Assembly (NCBI RefSeq): GCF_020096995.1
Contig: NZ_CP083692.1
Coordinates: 2,852,001 to 2,916,000 of the forward strand
Reading direction: 5' to 3'
DNA length: 64,000 nucleotides
Source of the DNA: Leucobacter sp. Psy1
GTDB taxonomy: Bacteria > Actinomycetota > Actinomycetes > Actinomycetales > Microbacteriaceae
The position numbers and the translations under genes were made by a program. Each line of letters opens with the position of its first letter. Within the stretch, counting starts at the first letter, position 1. Of the stretch, positions 33,753 to 42,678 are shown one piece after another. The notes beneath the pieces were generated by a model. It worked only from the letters and a program-made list of their open reading frames with translations, was not told the DNA's origin and searched no databases.

Positions 33753-34825
33753 ACCCGCTGCGCATCTGCATCATCGCTTCGAGCCGCTTCCCGATCCGCG
33801 AACCGTTCGCCGGCGGTCTTGAAGCGCACACCCACTCGCTGGCGACCGGACTGCTCGAGCGGGGGCACGACGTCAGCGTCTTCGCGGCGCCCGGATCCGA
33901 TGAGCGGCTCCGCATCACGACCCTCGACGTGGCGCCCTACGCCCCGTCGGACCATGCCAGAGCCGACGTCGGAGCGCCGCCCGAACTCTGGATGCGCGAG
34001 CACCACGCCTACCTCTCCCTCATGCTCGCGCTCGCCGGTTCGGGAGCCGACCGATTCGACGTGGTGCACAACAACAGCCTGCATCATCTTCCGGTGGCGA
34101 TGGCCGCGTCCATCGCCGTTCCGATGGTCACGACCCTGCACACCCCGCCGACACCCTGGCTCGAATCGGCACTGCGATTCGCAGCGCCGGAATCGCGCTT
34201 CGTCGCGGTGAGCCGCGCCACTGCCGAGCACTGGCGGTCGGTGACGCGGCCGGAGGTGATCCGCAACGGCGTGGACACGCACCGGTGGGTCGCAGGCCCC
34301 GGTGGCGAGCGCGCGGTGTGGACCGGCAGGCTCGTCCCCGAGAAGGCGCCGCACCTGGCGATGGACGCGGCGAAACTGGCGGGGATCCCGATCGATCTCG
34401 CCGGCCCCTCCTACGACCAGGACTACTTCGCGGCGCAGATCGCTCCGCGTCTCGGACCAGATGCACGGTACCTCGGACACCTCGACACCGAGGCGCTCTG
34501 CCGGCTCGTCGGCGGGTCAGCGGTCGCGCTCGTCACTCCCGTCTGGGACGAGCCGTACGGTCTCGTCGCTGCGGAGGCGATGGCCTGCGGTACGCCGGTG
34601 GTCGCGTTCGCGCGCGGCGGGCTCGGCGAAGTGGTCGCTCATCCCGGCGGGGTGCTGAGCCCGCCAGGGGATGTGGGCGCGCTCGCCCGTGAGATCGGGC
34701 GTGCTCGGCGCATGTCGCGCCTTGCGGTCCGCGCCTACGCCGAGGAGCGCCTCTCGAGCGCCCGCATGATCGACGACTACGTCACGATGTTCGAGCGAGT
34801 CGCGGGCGTGAGGCAGGCTGCGTGA
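33749..34825 (+). CDS. GT4-family glycosyltransferase
   Basis: A 358-residue GT-B enzyme starting at GTG 33749, which overlaps the previous stop as GTGA. The acceptor domain begins RICIIASSRFPIREPFAGGLE and the donor domain has WTGRLVPEKAPHLAMDAAK and the E-x7-E motif EPYGLVAAEAMACGTPVVAF. It is a retaining family with a nucleotide-sugar donor. Coupling to three other glycosyltransferases implies stepwise assembly of one glycan or glycolipid in the cytoplasm. Confidence 0.88.
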   Translation: MNPLRICIIASSRFPIREPFAGGLEAHTHSLATGLLERGHDVSVFAAPGSDERLRITTLDVAPYAPSDHARADVGAPPELWMREHHAYLSLMLALAGSGADRFDVVHNNSLHHLPVAMAASIAVPMVTTLHTPPTPWLESALRFAAPESRFVAVSRATAEHWRSVTRPEVIRNGVDTHRWVAGPGGERAVWTGRLVPEKAPHLAMDAAKLAGIPIDLAGPSYDQDYFAAQIAPRLGPDARYLGHLDTEALCRLVGGSAVALVTPVWDEPYGLVAAEAMACGTPVVAFARGGLGEVVAHPGGVLSPPGDVGALAREIGRARRMSRLAVRAYAEERLSSARMIDDYVTMFERVAGVRQAA

Positions 34826-35856
34826 TCGGTTACTACGTGCACCACCACGGCAGCGGTCACGCATCGCGCGCCACCGCGATCGCTCGAGAGCTCGACGAAC
34901 CGGTGACGGGGCTCTCTTCGCTTCCCCGCCCCTCCGCGTGGCCCGGCGACTGGGTGCAGCTCCCTCTGGACTCGGGTGACGCCGATGACGATGCGCGCGC
35001 CCAGGGCCGCCTGCACTGGGTGCCGCTCGGATCGGAGGGACTCCGGGACCGCACGGCGAGGGTCTCGTCGTGGATCGCCTCCGCCCGGCCACGGGCACTT
35101 GTCGTGGACGTCTCCGTCGAGGTGGCACTGCTCGGCCGCCTTCACGGGGTCCCCATCGCAGTCGTCGCACTGCCGGGAACACGTGACGACGAGGCCCATC
35201 GGCTCGGCTTCGAGATCGCGTCGGTGGTCCTCGCCGCGTGGCCACCCGAGGCCGCCGATGTCATTCGCGGCCTGTCGCCTGCGGCCCTTCGCAGGCTCGT
35301 GGCGGTGGGGGCGATCGGCGGCACCCTTCCTGAGCGGGGCGAGGAGCTGCGGTCCGCGCCCCTCCCGCGCAGGGCTCTCGTGCTGGCCGGCAGCGGAGGA
35401 GACGATTTCACCGCTGCCGCGGTGCTCCGCGCGCAGCGCTCGGCGCCAGAGTGGACCTGGGAGCACCTCGGGGGCTCCGGAGCCTGGGTCGATGACGTGC
35501 GCCCGCGCCTCGACACCGCGAGCGTCGTCATCACGCACGCCGGCCAGGGAGCGCTCGCCGACGTCGCCGCGGCCCGAAGGCCCGCTATCGTGATTCCGCA
35601 GTCTCGCCCGCACGACGAGCAACTCGCGACGGCGCGTGCGCTGCGCTCTGGCGATTGGCCGGCCCTCGTGCTCGATCGGTGTGTCACGAGCGGGTGGCAG
35701 GAGCTCCTGGAGCGGGCGAGCGCACTCGATGGGGCACAGTGGGCGAGCTGGAACGACGGCGGAGGCGCCGCTCGCGCGGCGGCCGCGATCGCCCAGCTCG
35801 CCGGGCTTCACGGGGTCGACGGAGTTGACGGCCCCGCCGAACGGGGGATGCGCTGA
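34822..35856 (+). CDS. GT28/MurG-like glycosyltransferase
   Basis: A 344-residue protein starting at GTG 34822 (GTGA overlap). IGYYVHHHGSGHASRATAIA is the N-terminal motif of MurG/UGT-like enzymes, and VVITHAGQGALADVAAARRP with IPQSRPHDEQ is the C-terminal nucleotide-sugar signature of GT28. MurG proper is encoded with division genes, so this is a paralogue with another acceptor. It belongs to the four-glycosyltransferase operon. Confidence 0.8.
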   Translation: MIGYYVHHHGSGHASRATAIARELDEPVTGLSSLPRPSAWPGDWVQLPLDSGDADDDARAQGRLHWVPLGSEGLRDRTARVSSWIASARPRALVVDVSVEVALLGRLHGVPIAVVALPGTRDDEAHRLGFEIASVVLAAWPPEAADVIRGLSPAALRRLVAVGAIGGTLPERGEELRSAPLPRRALVLAGSGGDDFTAAAVLRAQRSAPEWTWEHLGGSGAWVDDVRPRLDTASVVITHAGQGALADVAAARRPAIVIPQSRPHDEQLATARALRSGDWPALVLDRCVTSGWQELLERASALDGAQWASWNDGGGAARAAAAIAQLAGLHGVDGVDGPAERGMR

Positions 35857-36683
35857 TGCGCACCGCCGTCATCACGATCGCCCACGGGCGTCACGACCAC
35901 TGGCGCATGCAGCGCACAGCACTCAGCGGAGGGACGCACGCGTCACTCGCGGACCGCCACGTGCTCGTCGCGATCTCGGATCCCGGACTGCCGGTCGACG
36001 AGCACGCGCCCCAGCTGCGCACGATGCGCCTGGAGGGAGATCCGGCTCGCCTGCCCCTCGCCCGCGCCAGGAACCTCGGTGCGGCAGCGGCGATCGAGGA
36101 CGGTGCCGAACTGCTGATCTTCCTCGACGTGGACTGCATTCCCGGAGCCGGCCTCGTGGCCGGGTACCGGAACGCGGCTCTCGCTGCGAACTCCCGCGGA
36201 CACCTGCTCTGCGGGCCTGTCACGTATCTCGAACCGTCTGGGCCCGAGGGGTACGACCTCGCAGACCTGCCCGCGCTCGACGCCCCGCACCCGGCCCGCC
36301 CCGCGCCCGGCCACGGTCAGACCGTGACGGGAGGCAGCCACGAGCTCTTTTGGTCCCTGTCCTTCGCCCTCGAGACGTCGACGTGGGAGCGCATCGGCGG
36401 ATTCGACGAGGGCTACGCAGGTTACGGGGGCGAAGACACCGACTTCGGTCAGCGCGCCCGCACCGCCGGAGTCGACCTCGTCTGGGTGGGCGACGCCAGG
36501 GCCTACCACCAGCACCACCCCGTGCAGGATCCGCCGATCCAGCACCTTGACGACATCCTCCGCAACGGTGCCCGCTTCGCGGAGCGGTGGGGCTGGTGGC
36601 CCATGCGCGGGTGGATCGATGCGTTCATCGACCTGGGGTGGGTCGACACCGACGGATCGGGCGGCTACGTGCGGGTGCGGTGA
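35856..36683 (+). CDS. GT2/GT7-like glycosyltransferase
   Basis: A 275-residue GT-A enzyme. LIFLDVDCIPG holds the DxD-type metal site, and GGFDEGYAGYGGEDTDFGQR is the GEDxD acceptor motif of the galactosyltransferase-like GT2/GT7 group. The start ATG shares one base with the previous stop (TGATG). It ends 4 bp before the convergent lipoprotein gene. It is the last gene of the operon and probably adds one hexose or N-acetylhexosamine. Confidence 0.85.
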   Translation: MRTAVITIAHGRHDHWRMQRTALSGGTHASLADRHVLVAISDPGLPVDEHAPQLRTMRLEGDPARLPLARARNLGAAAAIEDGAELLIFLDVDCIPGAGLVAGYRNAALAANSRGHLLCGPVTYLEPSGPEGYDLADLPALDAPHPARPAPGHGQTVTGGSHELFWSLSFALETSTWERIGGFDEGYAGYGGEDTDFGQRARTAGVDLVWVGDARAYHQHHPVQDPPIQHLDDILRNGARFAERWGWWPMRGWIDAFIDLGWVDTDGSGGYVRVR

Positions 36684-36687
36684 CCGA

Positions 36688-37425
36688 TCACAGGTGGATG
36701 GTGATGTCCGCGCCCTCGCGCAGGTCATCGACGATCCCCTGGGCCGCCTCGTTCTGCTGCTGCATCTTGGACTGCTCGGCGAGCTGCTCCTTGACGTCCT
36801 CGAAGGGCGGCATCTCGCCGCCGGCGTCGGCAGCAGCGCTCTGCTGCTCGACCAGCGCGTCGTACTGCTCCTTGAGTTCGGCATCGCTCGGGTCGGCGAT
36901 ATCGGCTTCCTGCTCGATGTACGCCGTCACTTGGTACTGCGTTGCGAGGTCTTCGCGGACCTCGTCCTCGCTGAGACCCTGCTCCTTGAGCGCGGCGAGC
37001 ACGTCGTCACCCGACTCCATGCCGTTCTGCTCGGCGAGACCCGTGAGTTCGTCGTCGATGTTCGCGTCGGTGGGCTCGATCCCGGCCTTCGCGGCCGCCT
37101 GCGTGAGCAAGTGATTGTCGACCAGGAGGTTGGCGACCTGCTCCTTGAGCGCATTCTGGTCGACTGCTTCGCCAGTGGTCTGCGACTGCATCGCCGCCTG
37201 CTGCAGCTGCCCCTCGTAGTTGCGGGTGAACTCGTCGAGCGAGATCTCGTCGCCGTTCACCTCGGCCACCACGTCGGGCAGCCCGTCGAGCTCCGCTTCT
37301 GGCACTCCTGCTTCCGCTCCGGCGGACGTGTCCGTCTCATCCGCCGCACCGTCCGCAGAGGAGCATCCGGCGAGCGCCAGAGCGGCGACGAGAGAGACGG
37401 CGGCGAGAATGCGCTTGATCGGCAT
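36688..37425 (-). CDS. SurA N-terminal-domain lipoprotein, probable extracytoplasmic chaperone
   Basis: A 245-residue protein with a short basic start, hydrophobic stretch and lipobox ALAGC (Cys about 21). A long acidic Ala/Glu-rich helical body follows, with VVAEVNGDEISLDEFTRNYE, the SurA_N pattern. No parvulin PPIase domain is present, so it resembles chaperone-only SurA/PrsA relatives anchored outside the membrane. GAGGAG lies 10 nt before the ATG at 37425. It is monocistronic and convergent with the glycosyltransferase operon. Confidence 0.8.
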   Translation of the reverse strand: MPIKRILAAVSLVAALALAGCSSADGAADETDTSAGAEAGVPEAELDGLPDVVAEVNGDEISLDEFTRNYEGQLQQAAMQSQTTGEAVDQNALKEQVANLLVDNHLLTQAAAKAGIEPTDANIDDELTGLAEQNGMESGDDVLAALKEQGLSEDEVREDLATQYQVTAYIEQEADIADPSDAELKEQYDALVEQQSAAADAGGEMPPFEDVKEQLAEQSKMQQQNEAAQGIVDDLREGADITIHL

Positions 37426-37654
37426 AGGCAAAAAACTCCTCAAGAGGTCGGAACCCGCGACGCTACACCATCAGACCGGACATCCCGTCCAGAAACGGTC
37501 GCTCCTCTCAGCGGACGGTCAGCCGTGACGCGGTGTCACATCGGGTCGTGACCCGGCGGGACTACTTCGCGCAGATGTCTTTCGGAAGACTCGAATCACT
37601 GCATTCACGAGTCCCGGCGGTCACCGCGCGAGACCGGGAGAACGGAGGGTCCTC

Positions 37655-38119
37655 ATGTTCGCCGATCTGATCACCCAGCTGCAGGAGTTCGTCGATACGC
37701 TGCCGTTGGCCCTGCAGGTGATCGCGGTACTCGTCATCGGGATGGTGCCAGCACTCGAGGGCGACGTAGCGGCAGCGATCGGGATCGTCGCAGGTGTTCC
37801 GTGGCTCCTGACCGTGCTCGTCGGCGCCGGCGGCACCGTGCTGACGACCCTCGGAGCGGTCGCCTGGGGATCGCGCATCGGCGACAAACGCCGAAAGGGT
37901 GAGCGCGAGCGCAAGATCATGGCCCGGGTGGAGAAGTGGGGCATTCCGATCGCCATGTTCATCGGCGGGTTTCTGGTGAGCGTGGCAATCAATGCGTTCG
38001 TGATGAGTGCCGCAGGGCTGAACCGCACGATCGTGCTCATCTCGGGTATCGCGACCGCGATCTTCAACACCCTCTTCGTCGCGCTCGTCGCCGCAGGAAT
38101 TCTGCAGGCAATTCTCTGA
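37655..38119 (+). CDS. Small multidrug export-like membrane protein
   Basis: A 154-residue protein with about four membrane segments. VIGMVPALEGDVAAAIGIVAG resembles the P-x-x-E-x-R signature region of the small multidrug export family (PF06695), with Asp in place of Arg. A basic cytoplasmic loop (GDKRRKGERERK) separates the helices. GGAGGG stands 5 nt before the ATG, a strong RBS. Transport function is unproven for most members. Confidence 0.65.
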   Translation: MFADLITQLQEFVDTLPLALQVIAVLVIGMVPALEGDVAAAIGIVAGVPWLLTVLVGAGGTVLTTLGAVAWGSRIGDKRRKGERERKIMARVEKWGIPIAMFIGGFLVSVAINAFVMSAAGLNRTIVLISGIATAIFNTLFVALVAAGILQAIL

Positions 38120-38133
38120 GCCGTCGAGTCGCG

Positions 38134-39435
38134 TCAGGAGCGCTGTTTCCGTTCTCGCAGGCGCTGCCATTCCCGGACGCGATCCCGAACGACCTGTTCG
38201 AAGCCGTTGCCCGTCGGCCGGTAGACCGTTTCACGCGGGAGCCCGTCCGGAAAGTAGTCGGCGCCCGAGAATCCGCCCTCGGCATCGGGGTCGTACTGGT
38301 ATCCCTCCCCGTACCCGAGATCCTTCATCAATCCAGTGGGAGCGTTGAGGATGTGCGCAGGGGGCATCAGCGAGCCCGTCCGCTTCGCGAGTCGTCGCGC
38401 CGCCCCGAGGCCGCGGTAGACCGATACCGACTTCGGGGCCGTCGCGAGGTAGATGACGGCCTGCGCGATCGCGAGTTCACCCTCGGGCGAACCGAGACGC
38501 TCGTAGACATCCCAGGCGGCGAGCGCCTGCTGCACGGCGCCGGGGTCGGCGATCCCGATGTCCTCGTTCGCGAATCGTACGATTCTGCGCGCGATGTACA
38601 GGGGATCCTCCCCGCCCTCGAGCATTCGGGCGAGCCAGTAGAGCGCAGCGTCGGGGTCGGAGCCTCGCATCGACTTGTGCAGCGCGGAGATGAGGTTGTA
38701 ATGCCCCTCCTGCGACTTGTCGTAGAGCGGGGCGCGCTGCTGCACCAATCGGGTCAGCCCGGCGACGTCGAGCGTGCCGGTGACCGTCTGCAGCTGTTCG
38801 ATGAGATTGAGCAGATACCGACCGTCGCCGTCGGCCATGGCGACCAGTGCGTGACGCGCCTCCTCATCGAGCGGGAGCGGTTTCCCCGCCACCGCTGTGG
38901 CACGGTCGATGAGTGTCGTCAGTGCCGGCTCGTCGAGGCGTCGAAGGACGAAGACCTGGCAACGCGACAGCAGCGCGGCGTTCAGCTCGAAGCTGGGGTT
39001 CTCGGTTGTCGCGCCGACGAGCACGATGGTGCCGTCCTCGACGTAGGGCAGGAAGGAGTCCTGCTGCGCGCGATTGAACCGGTGCACCTCGTCCACGAAG
39101 AGCAGGGTGCCCTGCCCCACCTCCCGCCGCTTCTGCGCAGCCTGGAAGACCTTGCGCAGATCGGCGACACCCGAGAACGTGGCGGAGAGCGGCTCGAACA
39201 CGAGGTCGGTGCGCTCGGCGAGCAACCGTGCGATCGTCGTCTTGCCGCACCCCGGCGGTCCCCACAGCACCATCGAGATGAGCCGGTGCTCGGCAACCAT
39301 CCGGCCGATCGGCGCATCGGGGGCGAGGAGGTGCTGCTGCCCCACCACCGCCTCCAGCGACTGGGGGCGCAAGCGGTCAGCGAGCGGCCGGCCCGCCTCA
39401 TCGGGTTCGAACAGCGACGGTTGAGTGTTCGGCAT
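38134..39435 (-). CDS. rarA: Replication-associated recombination protein RarA
   Basis: A 433-residue AAA+ ATPase with Walker A GPPGCGKTT (about 59-67), Walker B LLFVDEVHRF, sensor ATTENPSFELN and arginine-finger RCQVF. The C-terminal tetramerisation region has YNLISALHKSMRGSDPDAAL and RRIVRFANEDIG, diagnostic of RarA/MgsA. It acts at stalled replication forks. The N-terminal QPSLFE motif fits a beta-clamp or SSB contact. It is a single gene. Confidence 0.96.
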   Translation of the reverse strand: MPNTQPSLFEPDEAGRPLADRLRPQSLEAVVGQQHLLAPDAPIGRMVAEHRLISMVLWGPPGCGKTTIARLLAERTDLVFEPLSATFSGVADLRKVFQAAQKRREVGQGTLLFVDEVHRFNRAQQDSFLPYVEDGTIVLVGATTENPSFELNAALLSRCQVFVLRRLDEPALTTLIDRATAVAGKPLPLDEEARHALVAMADGDGRYLLNLIEQLQTVTGTLDVAGLTRLVQQRAPLYDKSQEGHYNLISALHKSMRGSDPDAALYWLARMLEGGEDPLYIARRIVRFANEDIGIADPGAVQQALAAWDVYERLGSPEGELAIAQAVIYLATAPKSVSVYRGLGAARRLAKRTGSLMPPAHILNAPTGLMKDLGYGEGYQYDPDAEGGFSGADYFPDGLPRETVYRPTGNGFEQVVRDRVREWQRLRERKQRS

Positions 39436-39472
39436 CGGTGCGGCTCCCTCCGCTCGGCCCGCGCGGCACTCC

Positions 39473-39492
39473 GATGTGCCGCGAGATGCGCA
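39473..39492. terminator. Small hairpin between rarA and the acetyltransferase gene
   Basis: GCGGCAC-N6-GTGCCGC, 7-bp perfect arms, lies between two minus-strand genes, so it may end the upstream transcript. There is no T-run. Confidence 0.35.
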
Positions 39493-39560
39493 GCGTCAGA
39501 CTACGCGCCGCCTCCGACATTCTGGAGTCGGGTCACCTCATCGAGCGGAACGGCGCGGCA

Positions 39561-39992
39561 TCACTCGTCCGGGATCAGCCGCTTGCCGAGCACCGCCACG
39601 TCATTCACCGCGTAACCGTCAGCGCGGTAGAAGTCGATCACCGCGTCGTTCTCGGCCCGCACCATGAGCATGACCTTCGGGCAGCCGAGCGCGGTGAGCC
39701 GCACCTCCGCTTCGGCGACGAGCGCCCGCCCGATCCCCTCCCCGCGACGCCCGGGAGCACTCGCCAGGTAAGAGAGCCACCCCCGATGCCCGTCGTAGCC
39801 CGCCATGACGGTGCCGACGAGTCCGGCTCCCGGCCGGTCCTCGGCGACGAGCAGCAGATCTGGCCAGACCGATCGGGCACGCCGGATATCCTCGTGCGGG
39901 TCGTTCCACGGTCTCGTCAGCCCGACGTCGTGCCACAGATGCACCACGTCCGGGATGTCCTCGTCGGCCAGCGGGCGAATCACGATCGACAT
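39561..39992 (-). CDS. GNAT-family acetyltransferase (YpeA-like)
   Basis: A 143-residue GNAT protein with acetyl-CoA motif PGRRGEGIGRALVAEAE and an N-terminal IRPLADEDIPDVVHLWHDVGLTRPW stretch like that of YpeA. The length is normal. The acceptor is unknown in the family. It stands alone on the minus strand. Confidence 0.88.
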   Translation of the reverse strand: MSIVIRPLADEDIPDVVHLWHDVGLTRPWNDPHEDIRRARSVWPDLLLVAEDRPGAGLVGTVMAGYDGHRGWLSYLASAPGRRGEGIGRALVAEAEVRLTALGCPKVMLMVRAENDAVIDFYRADGYAVNDVAVLGKRLIPDE

Positions 39993-40113
39993 GCGCCGAG
40001 GTTATCAACCGGGCAACGCAGAAGTAACGATCGTCGCCAGCGATTGACGCCGCGCGTCGTCGGTTGGGACGGTGGGAGAGACGTGCACTACAAATGTAGC
40101 GAAGGAGTTCGCG

Positions 40114-40437
40114 ATGACGGAGAACCTGATCGGCCCGGACGACCCCGACATTCCCGAGGAGGTCCCACCGCACCAGATCCGGCTCGACAACGCGGCGGTC
40201 GCGAAGCGCATGCTGATCTGGGGCATCGCGATCCTGATCTTCGGCCTGCTCTACAACGTCTCCTTCCAGCTCTTCTCCGCCCAGATGCAGCAGTACTTCC
40301 TCGATCTCATGATCGCGGTCAGCATCTTCGGCACGATGCTGCAACTGTGTCTGATGCCCCTCGCGGGAGGACTCATCGCCGGCTCCATCGTCGTCCGGCG
40401 GCTGCCCGAGCGTACCCCCGCGCGGCTCAGGGCATGA
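40114..40437 (+). CDS. Small two-helix membrane protein, unknown
   Basis: A 107-residue protein with an acidic Pro-rich N-terminus and two hydrophobic segments (about 36-55 and 65-90). AAGGAG lies 6 nt before the ATG at 40114; the frame extends upstream, but this start is clearly better. I do not recognise a family. A strong terminator follows directly. Confidence 0.7.
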   Translation: MTENLIGPDDPDIPEEVPPHQIRLDNAAVAKRMLIWGIAILIFGLLYNVSFQLFSAQMQQYFLDLMIAVSIFGTMLQLCLMPLAGGLIAGSIVVRRLPERTPARLRA

Positions 40438-40438
40438 G

Positions 40439-40477
40439 CGAGGCCCGGGCGATCCACATCGGATCGCCCGGGCCTCG
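40439..40477. terminator. Bidirectional terminator
   Basis: A perfect 17-bp stem (CGAGGCCCGGGCGATCC and complement) with a 5-nt loop lies between the convergent small membrane protein and nitroreductase genes. Confidence 0.85.
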
Positions 40478-40492
40478 AAACTCGGCCGCGGG

Positions 40493-41116
40493 TCAGGCCC
40501 AGGCGACGGCGTCCTCGACAGCGACGCGGGGCAGACGCGGGAACCAGGGGTTCTCGCCCGGGTGCCCCACATTCACGACGAGGTGGCTCTTCCACGAGGT
40601 ACCGGCGAAGAACTCCTGGTCGATGCCGTCGGTGTCGAACCCGGCCATCGGCCCGACGGCGAGGCCGTGCGCTCGGACGGCGAGGAAGAACTGACCCGTT
40701 GCGAGGGCAGCGCTGTACTTCGAGATGGGTTCGCGCGCCTCCGACGGCATGCTGCCGAAGTTCTCGCGGTACATCTCGCCGCGATCGGGGAACGTCACGG
40801 GGAACTGCTCGTGGAAGTCAGCGTCGTAGGCGAGCACGGCGACGACCGGGGCAGCTTCGGCCTTGTTCCGGTTGCTGCCCTCGGCGATGTGGGGCAGGAG
40901 ACGGGCCTTGCCCTCGTCGGTGCGGACGAACAGCACGCGCAGGGGCTGGCCGTTGGCCATCGTCGGCGCGTAGCGGGTGAGCTCCCAGATGCTCTGGAGC
41001 TCTGCATCGGTGACGGGCTCGTCAGTGAACGAGTTCGCCGTCCGGGCGTCGGTGAACAGCAGTTCGCGCGACGGGGTGTCGAGCGTCTCCAGTGCGATCG
41101 GTGCGGTAGTGGTCAC
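40493..41116 (-). CDS. RutE-like nitroreductase / malonic semialdehyde reductase family
   Basis: A 207-residue flavin reductase. LLFTDARTANSF, APTMANGQPLRVLFVRTDEGKARL, GPMAGFDTDGIDQEFF and LVVNVGHPGENPWFPRLPR match RutE/YdfN. RutE reduces malonic semialdehyde in pyrimidine degradation; homologues reduce quinones or nitro groups. The GTG at 41116 has GGGAG 7 nt upstream. It is divergent from an HxlR regulator, so its true inducer may be an electrophile. Confidence 0.87.
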   Translation of the reverse strand: MTTTAPIALETLDTPSRELLFTDARTANSFTDEPVTDAELQSIWELTRYAPTMANGQPLRVLFVRTDEGKARLLPHIAEGSNRNKAEAAPVVAVLAYDADFHEQFPVTFPDRGEMYRENFGSMPSEAREPISKYSAALATGQFFLAVRAHGLAVGPMAGFDTDGIDQEFFAGTSWKSHLVVNVGHPGENPWFPRLPRVAVEDAVAWA

Positions 41117-41150
41117 GGATGTACTCCCAAATCTTGTTGCGCTGTTATGG

Positions 41151-41183
41151 CTACGGATTCCAATGCTACTCCTAAAACCGTAG
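41151..41183. promoter_or_regulatory. Inverted repeat between nitroreductase and HxlR genes
   Basis: CTACGG (41151-41156) and CCGTAG (41178-41183), 21 bp apart in the 94-bp divergent gap, form a candidate HxlR operator. Confidence 0.4.
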
Positions 41184-41210
41184 TTACAGTCAAGTTCGAA
41201 GTGGAGTATC

Positions 41211-41591
41211 ATGACTGTTATGGCGACCGCCGGCGAACCGCTCGAGCCCGTCGCGGAGGACCACCGGGCCTGCGACGGGTCACTCACGCGAGCGTTCCAG
41301 TTCCTCGGCAAGCGCTGGAACGGCATGCTCATCAGCGTGCTCGCCGACGGCCCCACCAGCTTCAGCACGCTCAAGCGCGCGCTCGGCATCAGCGATTCCA
41401 TGCTCTCCGACCGCCTCACGGAGCTCGCGCGAGCGGGCCTCATCGAGCGCAGCGTCGATCCCGGCCCCCCGACGACCGTCACATACTGCCTCACTGCATC
41501 CGGCCGGGCGCTCCTCCCCGCACTCTTCTCCCTCGGCGACTGGGCCAGGGAGAACCTCAGCGAGGAGGCGTGCGCGACGCCCCGCGCGTAG
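41211..41591 (+). CDS. HxlR-family regulator
   Basis: A 126-residue winged-helix protein with RACDGSLTRAFQFLGKRWN, FSTLKRALGISDSMLSDRL and YCLTASGRAL, all typical of HxlR. The single N-terminal Cys (in ACDG) is the residue used for redox or electrophile sensing in YodB/HypR-type members. GGAG stands 4-5 nt before the ATG. It probably controls the divergent nitroreductase. Its last 35 bases overlap the end of the convergent hydrolase gene. Confidence 0.9.
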   Translation: MTVMATAGEPLEPVAEDHRACDGSLTRAFQFLGKRWNGMLISVLADGPTSFSTLKRALGISDSMLSDRLTELARAGLIERSVDPGPPTTVTYCLTASGRALLPALFSLGDWARENLSEEACATPRA

Positions 41592-42651
41592 CCTGGTTCA
41601 CCATCGCGACGAGTCGTGCGAACTCGTCGCGCTTCTGCGCGACGAACTCAAGCGCCTGCATCCCGGCCTCCACCACCCGTGTCTCCGCCTCATCGACCTC
41701 TGTGAACTGATAGCTCACGTTCCCGGAGAGCCCACCCTCCAACGCGAGACGGCCGACGAGGTCGAGCTTCATCACCGGTGACCCGCTACTGAGATCGAGT
41801 TCGACGAAGTCGACCCAGACAATGTTGGGTCTCGTCGTCGACTCGAATGCGTACCTCAAGCGCGTCTGATCAGCAACGACCTGCCAGATCGTTTGAGACG
41901 CCTCCGGCTTTCCGGGCTCCGGGGCTCGGAACGGCTGAGCCGCATTCCGAATGATACTGAACATGGCCGCCATCGCGGTCGCCGCGGACTCCGGAGTGCG
42001 CTGCTGCTCGAGATAGTACGATGCACGGATGAACCGGTCGCTCGCCAGCGTGGAGCCCGGGAGTGCTGACGGTGTCCCGGCTTCGGCGAACTCCCGCCAC
42101 GCCGCGATCTGCTGCTCATAGGGGGGCGAGTTCGTCATGACCCGATACCCGGCGTCATGGTGCACGCGAGCCACACCATCGATGTACTCGATGATCACGG
42201 AATCGCCTGACGCATCGCTCAGGGCGAGGTGCAGTTTCGGCACGAGATGCCCCGTGGGATCGAAGAGCTCGACGACTTGGACCTGCGTGCGCTCCGTCCA
42301 GTCGACCGCTTCGGCGACGGTGCCGAACATATCGAGGTAGTACTGGAGCCACACCGCTTGGCTGAGCCGCACCCTGGAACTATCAGGGCTCCCGTACTCC
42401 GACTCGGTGAGCCACAGTACATGCCCGGCGAGGCCCGCTTCGTTCATCCCATCGGTCGCGATGAGGTCGAACGCCGTCGCGACCACGCTGCCGTACTTCG
42501 CGCTCCACGTCAGCTCTCCGCCCGCTCCGTCCGACCGATTGACTCCCCTCGGCATCTTCCAGAGATTCGTCAACAGGTCCATATGGAAGTCCATATTCCG
42601 CCCGACGACCACCGAGCCGCCGGCATCCGGCCACAGCACCCGAGTACACAT
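41557..42651 (-). CDS. Choloylglycine hydrolase-family linear amide C-N hydrolase
   Basis: A 364-residue Ntn hydrolase. The start at 42651 puts Cys at position 2, which becomes the N-terminal nucleophile after Met removal; Arg18 and Asp21 in GRNMDF match the bile-salt hydrolase and penicillin V acylase active sites, and TNSPPYEQQ gives the later Asn. GGAG lies about 8 nt before the ATG, whereas the GTG at 42660 overlaps that RBS. Substrate may be bile salts, N-acyl homoserine lactones, penicillin V or N-acyl amino acids. It lies 27 bp downstream of glutamate decarboxylase, in one operon. Confidence 0.9.
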   Translation of the reverse strand: MCTRVLWPDAGGSVVVGRNMDFHMDLLTNLWKMPRGVNRSDGAGGELTWSAKYGSVVATAFDLIATDGMNEAGLAGHVLWLTESEYGSPDSSRVRLSQAVWLQYYLDMFGTVAEAVDWTERTQVQVVELFDPTGHLVPKLHLALSDASGDSVIIEYIDGVARVHHDAGYRVMTNSPPYEQQIAAWREFAEAGTPSALPGSTLASDRFIRASYYLEQQRTPESAATAMAAMFSIIRNAAQPFRAPEPGKPEASQTIWQVVADQTRLRYAFESTTRPNIVWVDFVELDLSSGSPVMKLDLVGRLALEGGLSGNVSYQFTEVDEAETRVVEAGMQALEFVAQKRDEFARLVAMVNQATRGASRTPPR

Positions 42652-42678
42652 CGATACCACTCCTCACTCGTCGCCTCC

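Noticed and set aside
37936..39615. 559-codon plus-strand frame opposite rarA
   Set aside because: Covers rarA and the end of the small export gene; no domain and no start signal.
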